Origin: Gelidibacter japonicus
GTDB taxonomy: Bacteria; Bacteroidota; Bacteroidia; Flavobacteriales; Flavobacteriaceae
Assembly: GCF_010725055.1 (NCBI RefSeq)
Contig: NZ_BJKB01000001.1
Location: 124,001-188,000 of the forward strand
Direction: 5' to 3'
DNA length: 64,000 bases
Shown: piece by piece, positions 53,651-61,518 of the stretch
Position numbering within the stretch: the stretch's first letter is position 1
Layout of the letters: every line of letters starts with the position of its first letter
Made by a program: the position numbers and the translations under genes
Notes under the pieces: model-generated
Seen by the model: the letters and a program-made list of their open reading frames with translations, nothing else
Databases searched by the model: none
Told to the model about the DNA's origin: nothing

Positions 53651-53724
53651 TGACCACGGAGGGATTCAAACCCACGACCGCTGGAGCCGAAATCCAGTGC
53701 TCTATTCAGCTGAGCTACGTGGCC
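53651..53724 (-). tRNA. tRNA-Arg (anticodon TCG)
   Basis: 74 nt including the discriminator A; CCA is not encoded. The cloverleaf: acceptor GGCCACG/CGTGGTC (one G-T), D-stem GCTC/GAGC, anticodon stem CTGGA/TCCAG with loop TTTCGGC (anticodon TCG, purine 37), T-stem GTGGG/CCCTC with one T-T mismatch. The D-loop has GA instead of the invariant GG at 18-19, and the T-loop has TTTGAAT instead of TTCGAAT, so the tertiary pair 19-56 would be A-U instead of G-C. Confidence 0.9.
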
Positions 53725-54032
53725 ATTAATCCTTGCGAAAGCAGGGATCTCTTTTTAAACTAATTAGGTTATTCTATTATTTCCGTCTTACTTGACTGGT
53801 CCTTCAAAAGTTTTGTCATATTATTGGTATAACACATAATACTATCGATCAATTTCACGCCATAAAGCATATCTTAAACAATCTTTTCAATTATCAAAAT
53901 ACAATAATTCCAACCTCATGGCAGACAGGAAAGCAAGGATCTCCTTTTAGGTTAACCTAACCTGTACTATCATTTGTCGTTCTCCTTTATAGATTACATT
54001 CCTTATAATGCTATCTCAAAGAACCTTTATTT
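53725..54032. other. intergenic region between tRNA-Arg and yqeY
   Basis: 308 bp. It contains ATCCTTGCGAAAGCAGGGATCTC (about 53729-53751) and a related AGGAAAGCAAGGATCTCC (about 53928-53945), relatives of the hairpin downstream of ftsZ. On the minus strand no TAnnTTTG element for the tRNA could be fixed with confidence. Confidence 0.5.
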
Positions 54033-54482
54033 TTAAGCCAATTTAGCCCTTACAATCGTCGATATTGTCTTCCCATCAGCCTGTCCTGCCAACTGTTGAT
54101 TGACAATTCCCATCACCTTGCCCATATCTTTCATACCTTCCGCACCAATTTTTTGGATGGTCTCCACAACTACTTTTTCAATCTCTGCTTCGCTTAACTG
54201 TGCCGGTAAAAACTGACTGATGATTTCTGCTTGTGCCAATTCTGGCTCTGCCAAATCATTTCTGTTTTGTTCGGTATAGATAGCTGCACTATCCTTACGC
54301 TGCTTCACCAACTTCGACAAGATCTTTATTTCCTGTTCTTCGGTTATTTCTTCCTTTGAGCCTGACTCTGTCTGTGCAAGTAGGATTTCGGCTTTAATGG
54401 CTCTTAATGCCGCCAAAGCTTGTTGATCTTTACTCTTCATTGCTGCCTTTAGGGCAGTCGTTAAATCTTCCTGCAAACTCAT
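54033..54482 (-). CDS. GatB/YqeY-domain protein
   Basis: 149 residues, the standard size: SLQEDLTTALKAAMKSKDQQALAALRAIKAEILLAQTE at 2-39, then KLVKQRKDSAAIYTEQNRNDLAEPELAQAEIISQFLPAQLSEAEIE and GMKDMGKVMGIVNQQLAGQADGKTISTIVRAKLA. The fold is the C-terminal helical domain of the amidotransferase subunit GatB. Role is unproven, perhaps tRNA-related. It lies 157 bp downstream of ftsZ on the same strand, a common place in flavobacteria. Confidence 0.94.
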   Translation of the reverse strand: MSLQEDLTTALKAAMKSKDQQALAALRAIKAEILLAQTESGSKEEITEEQEIKILSKLVKQRKDSAAIYTEQNRNDLAEPELAQAEIISQFLPAQLSEAEIEKVVVETIQKIGAEGMKDMGKVMGIVNQQLAGQADGKTISTIVRAKLA

Positions 54483-54608
54483 GGTTTAATTTTTTGATGC
54501 TGCGAAGATAATAAAAAGTAAGGAGTGTTCCATTAGAGAATTGCGGGATATTTGTAAATAGTTTTAACTGGTTTTTATTCTACTACTGATTAATAATTCA
54601 ATGTTTAG

Positions 54609-54628
54609 ATCCCTGCTTTCGCAGGGAT
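54609..54628. repeat. ATCCCTGC hairpin after ftsZ
   Basis: ATCCCTGC-TTTC-GCAGGGAT, a perfect 8-bp stem, 11 bp past the ftsZ stop. No T run follows on the minus strand, so it may be a dispersed element or an mRNA-stabilising hairpin rather than a terminator. Related sequence at 53729-53751. Confidence 0.6.
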
Positions 54629-54638
54629 ATGTTTGCTA

Positions 54639-56537
54639 TTAATCTACGTTATCATGTAAAAATGAATTATTGCTTCGCAACTGAATATCTTCGTTGTCAT
54701 CAAGACCAACAGACATTCTCGAAGCCTTCAGATCAGAAGAATATTTATTATCATCGAGATTGACACCTTGTCGCTTATAGGCAGGTTCTTTTTCAATTTC
54801 ATCAACTTTTGCCGAACTGAACTTGTAATTAAAATCTTTCATTTTACGACGTCTTTCATCAGCACGCTCTTTTAACATATCCGAGATCGGACTGTTCATT
54901 GGATCGACTTCGCCAGGAGCCACAACGTCATCTTGGGTTGGGATCACTTTTTTTTCAAATACAATATCCTCCTCAACTTTAGGCTGTTGTTTTGCCTTCG
55001 ACTTGTTGATTGATGACTCATAAGTCATAAAATCATCAAGAGCGTACCGTTTTTCGCCAGATTCGTCAGCCTGGGTTACTGGAATAATTTCCACATGATC
55101 GTTAACCTTCATGTTTTTTGTTTCGTTATCCAGTTCAAAAAGAATTCGGTTTTCTTTTTTTGGAGGCTCTTCAGTTTTCTGATTGAACAAAGGCAAATCA
55201 AAGGTTAATGTGATCTGTTCGTCTTCCTCGAAAATTTCTTTTGGTTCCTCTGATTTCACTGGTTCAATAGGAGTAATGACAAAATCATCCTCATCAACGC
55301 TGTCTAAAACTTCGTCATAAACAACATTGAGATTTTTAATAAATTCTGTGGTCGGGATCAAACCCTTGTTAACATCATTTTTTTCTTCTTCTTCCACTAA
55401 AGTATGGACCACTACTTTTTCAGTCTCCTTTTCAAGAACAATATCAGGCGTTATAATTGCTGGTTCCCGTTCTTTCACTTTAACATCATTGTTGTCATCT
55501 TCTAAGGCGTGAATGACCCTTTTGGTTTCCGTATTTGAAATCTCATCTTGTTGTTCAATATCAAATCCGGTAGCAATAATGGTCACGGAAATAGATTCTT
55601 CTAATTTTTCATCCTCTCCAACACCCATGATGATATTTGCGCCATGGCCTGCTTCATTTTGAATATGGTCATTGATCTCTCCAATTTCATCGATAGTAAT
55701 TTCCTGGACCCCTGAAACGATGAGCAACAAGACGTTTTTGGCTCCAGTAATTTTATTGTCATTTAATAATGGTGAATCCAAAGCCTTCATGATGGCATCT
55801 TGAGCACGCGTCTTTCCGGATGCTGTAGCAGAACCCATAATGGCCGTTCCGCTATTGCTTAAAACAGTCTTAGCATCGCGCAAATCAATATTTTGCGTGT
55901 AGTGATGTGTGATCACTTCTGCAATACCTCTTGAAGCGGTTGACAACACCTCATCAGCCTTTGAAAAACCAGCTTTAAAGCCCAAGTTTCCATAAACTTC
56001 CCGAAGTTTGTTGTTGTTGATGACCACCAAAGAATCACAATGGGCCCTCAATGTTTCAATTCCCTTCTGTGCTTGTTCGTTTCTTATCTTTCCTTCAAAT
56101 TGAAATGGCATCGTCACAATTCCCACGGTAAGAATTTCCAATTCCTTGGACAATTTAGCAATGACCGGGGCAGCTCCAGTTCCGGTGCCTCCACCCATTC
56201 CAGCCGTAATAAATACCATTTTTGTATTGGTGTCCAACATTCTACGGATATCCTCCAAACTCTCAAGTGCGGCTTGTTCCCCCACTTCTGGGTTGGCACC
56301 TGCACCAAGACCTTCAGTTAAATTAACACCTAACTGAATTTTATTGGGGACACCACTGTTATGAAGTGCTTGGGAGTCGGTGTTACAGATGACAAAGTCA
56401 ACACCTTTAATTCCTTGTTGGAACATGTGGTTAATGGCATTACCGCCGCCGCCGCCCACTCCTATCACTTTAATGACATTGGATTGGTTTTTTGGCAAAT
56501 CGAATGCGATATTTCCAAATTCATTTTTATTGCTCAT
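54639..56537 (-). CDS. ftsZ: cell division GTPase FtsZ
   Basis: 632 residues from ATG 56535-56537 (MSNKNEFGNIAFDLPK). A longer frame opens at 56663, but its first 42 codons are made of intergenic hairpin repeats. GTPase motifs: VIGVGGGGGNAINHM at 25-39, the signature GGGTGTG at 115-121, then NNNKL and FSKADEVLSTASRGIAEVI (T7 loop region, with DLRDAKTVLSNSG). After residue about 340 comes a long, acidic, low-complexity linker of some 290 residues, as in other flavobacterial FtsZ, and a basic segment before the end. It assembles the Z-ring. It is the last division gene of the dcw cluster. Confidence 0.96.
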   Translation of the reverse strand: MSNKNEFGNIAFDLPKNQSNVIKVIGVGGGGGNAINHMFQQGIKGVDFVICNTDSQALHNSGVPNKIQLGVNLTEGLGAGANPEVGEQAALESLEDIRRMLDTNTKMVFITAGMGGGTGTGAAPVIAKLSKELEILTVGIVTMPFQFEGKIRNEQAQKGIETLRAHCDSLVVINNNKLREVYGNLGFKAGFSKADEVLSTASRGIAEVITHHYTQNIDLRDAKTVLSNSGTAIMGSATASGKTRAQDAIMKALDSPLLNDNKITGAKNVLLLIVSGVQEITIDEIGEINDHIQNEAGHGANIIMGVGEDEKLEESISVTIIATGFDIEQQDEISNTETKRVIHALEDDNNDVKVKEREPAIITPDIVLEKETEKVVVHTLVEEEEKNDVNKGLIPTTEFIKNLNVVYDEVLDSVDEDDFVITPIEPVKSEEPKEIFEEDEQITLTFDLPLFNQKTEEPPKKENRILFELDNETKNMKVNDHVEIIPVTQADESGEKRYALDDFMTYESSINKSKAKQQPKVEEDIVFEKKVIPTQDDVVAPGEVDPMNSPISDMLKERADERRRKMKDFNYKFSSAKVDEIEKEPAYKRQGVNLDDNKYSSDLKASRMSVGLDDNEDIQLRSNNSFLHDNVD

Positions 56538-56672
56538 AATGTTTTGGGTTTTTTCTGGATTCTTAATTAATATTTTTACTTTAATTCTTGTTCGTACGGA
56601 CAGTTGCGACCTGTCTCTACGGCACGCCCGCTGTGATAGGGCGTGTCCGTTGTGACAGGGCATCCCCTGTCA
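56538..56672. repeat. ftsA-ftsZ intergenic hairpin cluster
   Basis: Three inverted repeats: GACAGTTGCGACCTGTC (56599-56615), CACGCCC...GGGCGTG (56623-56645) and GTGACAGGG-CATC-CCCTGTCAC (56652-56673). The last one touches the ftsA stop codon (56673-56675). They are GC-rich in an AT-rich genome and resemble a dispersed element. Confidence 0.8.
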
Positions 56673-57998
56673 CTACTCGGCGTTATCTAAAAAATCTTTG
56701 ACACGCTCTGTTAATTTATCTAAAAATGATCGTCGCTCTTTTTTGACTGGCTTGACCACTTCCTCTTCTTCTGTTGCTACTGAAGGTGATGCCACTTCCT
56801 CTTCTGCCGCCTCCGCTTTCTCAATACGCTTGCGTTCCTGACGTTTTAAACCGTCCATAACCAAGCCTACTGCTGTAGCGTAGAGCGGACTCGCAATCTC
56901 CTCATCGCTATCACCCGCCAAATGCTCATTGGGGAAACCTATTCTGGTATCCATTCCTGTAATATATTCCACCAACTGTTTTAAATGCTTAAGCTGTGCG
57001 CCACCACCAGTTAAAACAATTCCTGCAATAAGTTTTTTCTTTTGCTCCTCGTGACCGTAATTTTTTATTTCAACATATACCTGCTCTATAATTTCGACAA
57101 CCCGTGCGTGAATTATTTTTGACAGGTTTTTAAGTGTGATCTCCTTTGGCTCTCTTCCTCTTAAACCAGGAATGGACACGATTTCATTATCCTTATTTTC
57201 TCCTGGCCATGCGGAACCAAACTTTATTTTTAATAATTCAGCTTGTTTTTCTATGATGGAACAGCCTTCTTTAATATCTTCAGTAATGACGTTTCCACCA
57301 AATGGAATGACTGCAGTATGCCGGATTATGCCATCCTTAAAAACAGCCAAATCCGTAGTACCACCTCCTATATCAATCAAAGCCACACCAGCTTCCTTTT
57401 CCTCCTGACTCAACACCGCGTTGGCCGATGCCAAAGGCTCCAAGGTAATGCCCTCCAACTCCAAGCCTGAGCTTTTCACACAACGCCCAATATTTCTGAT
57501 GGATGACACCTGACCTACAACCACATGAAAATTGGCTTCCAATCGGCCGCCATACATTCCGATAGGCTCTTTGATTTCAGCCTGACCGTCAATTTTATAT
57601 TCTTGAGGCAATACGTGGATGATCTCTTCACCCGGGAGCATGACCAGTTTGTGAACCTGGTTGATCAAACGGTCGATATCCTCTTCATCAATGACCAATT
57701 CAGAATTGGAACGTGTGATATAATCACTGTGCTGCAAGCTTCTGATGTGCTGTCCTGCGATACCGACAGTTACTTCTTCAATTTTAACGCCGCTCTCAGC
57801 TTCTGCTTCTTGAACCGCCTGTTGGATGGATTGAATGGTTTGCGTGATATTGTTGACCACACCCCTGTGCACCCCCAAACTTTTAGCTCTTCCAATTCCT
57901 AAAATTTCGGCCTTGCCATATTCATTTTTACGACCGATCATAGCTACAATCTTCGTCGTACCTACATCCAATCCTACTGAAATTTTATTATTTTCCAT
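56673..57998 (-). CDS. ftsA: cell division protein FtsA
   Basis: 441 residues of the actin/Hsp70 ATPase superfamily. ISVGLDVGTTKIVAMIG is phosphate loop 1 at residues 6-22. GVTVGIAGQHI-like sequence is in subdomain 1C, GVALIDIGGGTTDLAVF is phosphate loop 2 near 206, and GIVLTGGGAQLKHL lies near 325. The C-terminus ends in an amphipathic helix (RRSFLDKLTERVKDFLDN) that serves as membrane-targeting sequence. It tethers FtsZ to the membrane. The gene follows ftsQ with a 3-bp gap. Confidence 0.96.
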   Translation of the reverse strand: MENNKISVGLDVGTTKIVAMIGRKNEYGKAEILGIGRAKSLGVHRGVVNNITQTIQSIQQAVQEAEAESGVKIEEVTVGIAGQHIRSLQHSDYITRSNSELVIDEEDIDRLINQVHKLVMLPGEEIIHVLPQEYKIDGQAEIKEPIGMYGGRLEANFHVVVGQVSSIRNIGRCVKSSGLELEGITLEPLASANAVLSQEEKEAGVALIDIGGGTTDLAVFKDGIIRHTAVIPFGGNVITEDIKEGCSIIEKQAELLKIKFGSAWPGENKDNEIVSIPGLRGREPKEITLKNLSKIIHARVVEIIEQVYVEIKNYGHEEQKKKLIAGIVLTGGGAQLKHLKQLVEYITGMDTRIGFPNEHLAGDSDEEIASPLYATAVGLVMDGLKRQERKRIEKAEAAEEEVASPSVATEEEEVVKPVKKERRSFLDKLTERVKDFLDNAE

Positions 57999-58001
57999 TC
58001 T

Positions 58002-58721
58002 TTACTTTTTGGTACCTATAACCTGTTTATCAAATCTGAGATTAACGGCACTATAATTATTTAAAGTGCCATCTTTCATGGCTTTTTGATAGAAAGCCTT
58101 AAGATTATTTATCTTCTTATCCAATCGGTCCAATGACCCCAACTTTATTCTAAAATCATTCAGTCTGAATTTTAGATCAATGTTTCCATTTTCCTTCTGA
58201 TGAATTTCGGTGACGTGGTTTTTTAAAAACTCATCACTTTGAATTTTTTTAGCAACAACATACACATTATACAATTCATTTTTAGTTACAAAACCAGTTA
58301 CCAAAGGCACTCTTGACGAGTAATTTGTTGATAACGGCATATAAAAACCCTCATCGTCAATATAATAAGATGCATTTGTACTGACTCTTGCTATAGGTTT
58401 CTTTTGCTCGATCTCAGCGGTCAATATGCCATCAACACTGATGTACACTTGCGCGCGCTTAATCATGTCATTGGCGTTTAGGGCAGACTCCAATTCGTTC
58501 AAAGCTATTGTTTCTTTAGGCTTATTGGAAATACTTTCCTTGTTTTGTATTAACAACTTACTAACAGCGTCATGCGTTACAAACAAATTGTCATCACCCA
58601 AAAATTTAATATTTGGTTCACTCACTTTTCTTACCGAATTCCGAGCTGAGGAAAACGCAAAAAGAAAGACCACCAAGCAAAGCAATCCAATGATTTTTAT
58701 ATGATTATAATTTATTCTCAA
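58002..58721 (-). CDS. ftsQ: cell division protein FtsQ/DivIB
   Basis: 239 residues. One N-terminal membrane helix (about 9-25, IIGLLCLVVFLFAFS) is followed by a periplasmic POTRA-like segment (VSEPNIKFLGDDNLFVTHDAVSKLL) and the beta domain (ARVSTNASYYIDDEGFYMPLS, RVPLVTGFV). It is short but normal for Bacteroidota. It links the divisome to peptidoglycan synthesis. The gene starts 17 bp inside the end of murC, and the order murC-ftsQ-ftsA-ftsZ is the standard dcw order. Confidence 0.9.
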   Translation of the reverse strand: MRINYNHIKIIGLLCLVVFLFAFSSARNSVRKVSEPNIKFLGDDNLFVTHDAVSKLLIQNKESISNKPKETIALNELESALNANDMIKRAQVYISVDGILTAEIEQKKPIARVSTNASYYIDDEGFYMPLSTNYSSRVPLVTGFVTKNELYNVYVVAKKIQSDEFLKNHVTEIHQKENGNIDLKFRLNDFRIKLGSLDRLDKKINNLKAFYQKAMKDGTLNNYSAVNLRFDKQVIGTKK

Positions 58722-60063
58722 GTTCTAAGGCTTGTTTTATAAGTTTTACTTGTTCTCCAATATCTCCTGCTCCTATAGTTAAAATAACGGGAGCATCAGA
58801 GGCTAACACCTCCGAAATCAATTTTGATTTTTGGACCAATTTCTTGTTCTCATTTTTAATTTTTGACAATAACCAATCAGAGGTGACCCCTTCCATTGGC
58901 AATTCTCTTGCAGGATATATATCGAGCAATAGAATCTGGTCAAATTGCGACAGGCTCTTTGCAAACTCATCTGCGAAATCACGAGTCCTGCTGTACAGAT
59001 GTGGCTGAAAAATAGCCAACACCCTTTTTCCTGGATACATTTCCCTAACGGCCTGATGGACTGCATTAATCTCTCCAGGATGGTGTGCGTAATCATCAAT
59101 AAACACCAAATCTTCCGTTTTGATTTGATAGGTAAAGCGTCGTTTTACCCCTCTGTAAGATGCTAAAGCTTTGGCGAGCTGTTGGTGAGGGATACCATAT
59201 TCTACAGACATCGCCAAGGCCATTAGTGCATTCGACAGGTTATGTCTGCCAGGTAGGTCAAATTTAAAATTGTGTAGCGTTCCATTTGGCGTTTTTACGT
59301 CAAATTCATAACTGCCATTGATAATCTTTATATTTTGAGCGGAATAATCAGAATCATCTTCTATCCCGTAAGTAATGCCTTCAATTGGCAAACCATTCTT
59401 GACAAACAACTTGCCATTTGGTTTTAATTTTTTTGTGAACTCAATAAATGACTTTTCAAGTTCTTCCGGTTCACCGTAAATATCAAGATGATCTGGTTCC
59501 ATTGAGGTCAGACCTGCCATATTGGGCGACAAAGTCAGAAACGAACGATCAAACTCATCGGCTTCAACTACAGTAACTTCAGTGCCTTTTAAGATGAAAT
59601 TTGAATTGTAATTTTCACTCACACCGCCTAAAAATGCAGTAACAGGCACATTGCATTCATAGAGCAAATGTCCTAAAATACTTGTAGTGGTTGTTTTACC
59701 ATGCGTTCCAGCAACGGCCAAACAAAATGTGTTTTTTGTGATTTCACCAAGCACGACAGAACGCTTTAACAATTCGAAATCATGGTCCTTGAAATAATTA
59801 AACTCCAAATGCCCTTTTGGAATTGCAGGCGTATAAACGACTAGAGTATCTTTCGGATTCAAGAATGCCGATGGTATTTTCTCGATAGCATCCTCAAAAT
59901 GAATCTCTGCACCCAGCTCTTCCAATGCAACTGTGATGTCCGTTTTAGTACGGTCATAACCAGCAACCGACTTTCCTTCGGCAATAAAATAACGCGCAAG
60001 CGCACTCATTCCGATACCTCCGATGCCGATGAAATAGACGTTATTTGTTGTTTTTAAATTCAA
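58705..60063 (-). CDS. murC: UDP-N-acetylmuramate-L-alanine ligase MurC
   Basis: 452 residues if translation begins at the TTG 60061-60063 (NLKTTNNVYFIGIGGIGMSALARYF follows). This agrees with the family start. The only upstream ATG, at 60126, would add 21 residues encoded by a dispersed repeat (PVRSFREGG). Motifs: GIGGIGMS, the ATP loop AVAGTHGKTTTTS (119-126), EADEFDRSF, MEPDHLDIYG and the C-terminal DDYAHHPGEI. It adds the first amino acid to UDP-MurNAc. Overlap with ftsQ is 17 bp. Confidence 0.93.
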   Translation of the reverse strand: MNLKTTNNVYFIGIGGIGMSALARYFIAEGKSVAGYDRTKTDITVALEELGAEIHFEDAIEKIPSAFLNPKDTLVVYTPAIPKGHLEFNYFKDHDFELLKRSVVLGEITKNTFCLAVAGTHGKTTTTSILGHLLYECNVPVTAFLGGVSENYNSNFILKGTEVTVVEADEFDRSFLTLSPNMAGLTSMEPDHLDIYGEPEELEKSFIEFTKKLKPNGKLFVKNGLPIEGITYGIEDDSDYSAQNIKIINGSYEFDVKTPNGTLHNFKFDLPGRHNLSNALMALAMSVEYGIPHQQLAKALASYRGVKRRFTYQIKTEDLVFIDDYAHHPGEINAVHQAVREMYPGKRVLAIFQPHLYSRTRDFADEFAKSLSQFDQILLLDIYPARELPMEGVTSDWLLSKIKNENKKLVQKSKLISEVLASDAPVILTIGAGDIGEQVKLIKQALELENKL

Positions 60064-60097
60064 GGTTACTTGTTTGTTGTTTCTTGTTTGTTGTTTT

Positions 60098-60125
60098 CCG
60101 CCTTCACGAAAGCTACGGACGGGCA
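60098..60125. repeat. dispersed GCCCGTCCGT repeat upstream of murC
   Basis: CCGCCTTCACGAAAGCTACGGACGGGC on the plus strand is related to 18144-18175. On the minus strand it supplies the misleading ATG context GCCCGTCCGTAGC upstream of murC. Confidence 0.6.
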
Positions 60126-60130
60126 AGCAT

Positions 60131-60211
60131 GTTTCTTGTCTCTTGTCTCTTGTCTCTTGTCTCTTGTCTCTTGTCCCTTGTCTCTTGTCTCTTGTCTCTT
60201 GTCTCTTGTCT
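60131..60211. repeat. heptanucleotide tandem array (TCTCTTG type)
   Basis: About eleven units of TCTCTTG with only one variant (TCCCTTG). It lies in the murC-murG gap, directly next to a second array with a different heptamer. Confidence 0.92.
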
Positions 60212-60220
60212 AAGACAAAA

Positions 60221-60299
60221 CTTAATTCTTAATTCTTAATTCTAAATTCTTAATTCTTAATTCTTTATTCTTTATTCTTTATTCTTTATTCCTTATTCC
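60221..60299. repeat. heptanucleotide tandem array (TTAATTC/TTTATTC type)
   Basis: About eleven units that switch from TTAATTC to TTTATTC. The right end overlaps the last codons and stop of murG (60279), so the terminal residues of MurG (GIRNKE) are encoded by the array. Confidence 0.9.
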
Positions 60300-61403
60300 A
60301 TTTTTTTTCAATAGAATCTCAACTTCATCCGCAATATCTTTTGTCGCGTTTACCAAAGCTAACTTCTTTATATTCTCACCTAATATTTGTTGTTTTTCTG
60401 GCGATGCCACCAATTGGGCAAATCGGTTTTCAAAATCGACCTCCAGATCGGCTTCCTTTATCAATAATGCAGCATCCTTTTCAACAACAGCCATGGCGTT
60501 TTTGGTTTGATGATCTTCGGCCACATTGGGCGATGGAATGAAAATGACCGGCTTTCCTACCACACATAACTCAGAAACAGAACTTGCTCCCGCTCTTGAA
60601 ATGATGAAATCTGCCGCGGCATAAGCTAGGTCCATCCTATTCAAAAAGGCGTGTACTTGTACATTTTCAGTAGCATCATAATTTTTATACACCTCATAAT
60701 ATAATTTTCCACATTGCCAGATCACCTGAACATTTTGGGTTTGAAAAAACTCCAATTCTTTTTCAATCAACTCATTGATTCTTTTCGCACCCAAACTACC
60801 TCCCAAAACAAGCAAGGTATGCCTACCTGTCTTCTGTTTAAAAAAACTCTTAGCTTCTTCAGTCTTCTCGTTAATCTTCAGTAAATCCTGTCGAATTGGA
60901 TTACCTGTTTTTATCAATTTTCCTTTTGGAAAAAACCGCTCTAATCCATCATAGGCCACGCAAATTTTATCTACTTTTTTGCCCAATACTTTATTGGTTA
61001 TGCCTGGAAACGAATTTTGCTCCTGGATCAAACTTGGTATGCCCTTGAAGGTTGCAATCTGCAATAATGGACCACTTGCAAATCCACCCGTTCCTATAGC
61101 CACATCAGGTTTAAACCTTTTAATAATTTTTCTTGCCCGCAGCAAACTGGCGATTAGCTTTGCTGGAAAAGCCATGTTTTTCAACGTCAACTTACGCTCG
61201 ATTCCTGAAATCCACAGACCCTCAATTTGATAACCTGCCTGTGGCACTTTCTCCATTTCCATCCGATCCGAAGCCCCAACAAAAAGAAACTCTGCATCCG
61301 GAAATCGCGATTTTAGCTCATTGGCAATAGCAATGGCAGGATAAATATGACCTCCTGTACCGCCTCCTGAGAGTATGATTTTATATGTTTCTTTTTTAAC
61401 CAC
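60279..61403 (-). CDS. murG: UDP-GlcNAc:lipid I GlcNAc-transferase MurG
   Basis: 374 residues. The GT28 N-terminal loop [18 protein letters not shown] is at 10-27, then [24 protein letters not shown], and the C-terminal domain with [13 protein letters not shown], the UDP-binding [28 protein letters not shown] and EDHQTKNA. It makes lipid II from lipid I at the inner membrane. The last few residues come from a heptamer array and so may vary among strains. The gap to murC (about 215 bp) is unusual for dcw, where these genes are usually closer. Confidence 0.95.
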   Translation of the reverse strand: MVKKETYKIILSGGGTGGHIYPAIAIANELKSRFPDAEFLFVGASDRMEMEKVPQAGYQIEGLWISGIERKLTLKNMAFPAKLIASLLRARKIIKRFKPDVAIGTGGFASGPLLQIATFKGIPSLIQEQNSFPGITNKVLGKKVDKICVAYDGLERFFPKGKLIKTGNPIRQDLLKINEKTEEAKSFFKQKTGRHTLLVLGGSLGAKRINELIEKELEFFQTQNVQVIWQCGKLYYEVYKNYDATENVQVHAFLNRMDLAYAAADFIISRAGASSVSELCVVGKPVIFIPSPNVAEDHQTKNAMAVVEKDAALLIKEADLEVDFENRFAQLVASPEKQQILGENIKKLALVNATKDIADEVEILLKKNGIRNKE

Positions 61404-61518
61404 TTATTTTTCAAATTCCAACAGCTTAAATAAAAGCTGCAGTATGATAAATTATTCTTTTATTAAACCTACAAGGTTTTTAAAACCTTGCAAGTTGATG
61501 AACTACCATGCAAGCCCA

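Noticed and set aside
53545-53763. 72-codon plus-strand frame
   Set aside because: It runs across the tandem terminator units and straight through tRNA-Arg on the opposite strand.
56538-56663. 42-residue N-terminal extension of FtsZ
   Set aside because: Encoded by hairpin repeats; the internal ATG gives the canonical start MSNKNEFGNIAFDLP.
60131-60299. CRISPR array
   Set aside because: Repeats are 7 bp head to tail without spacers, and no cas genes are present.
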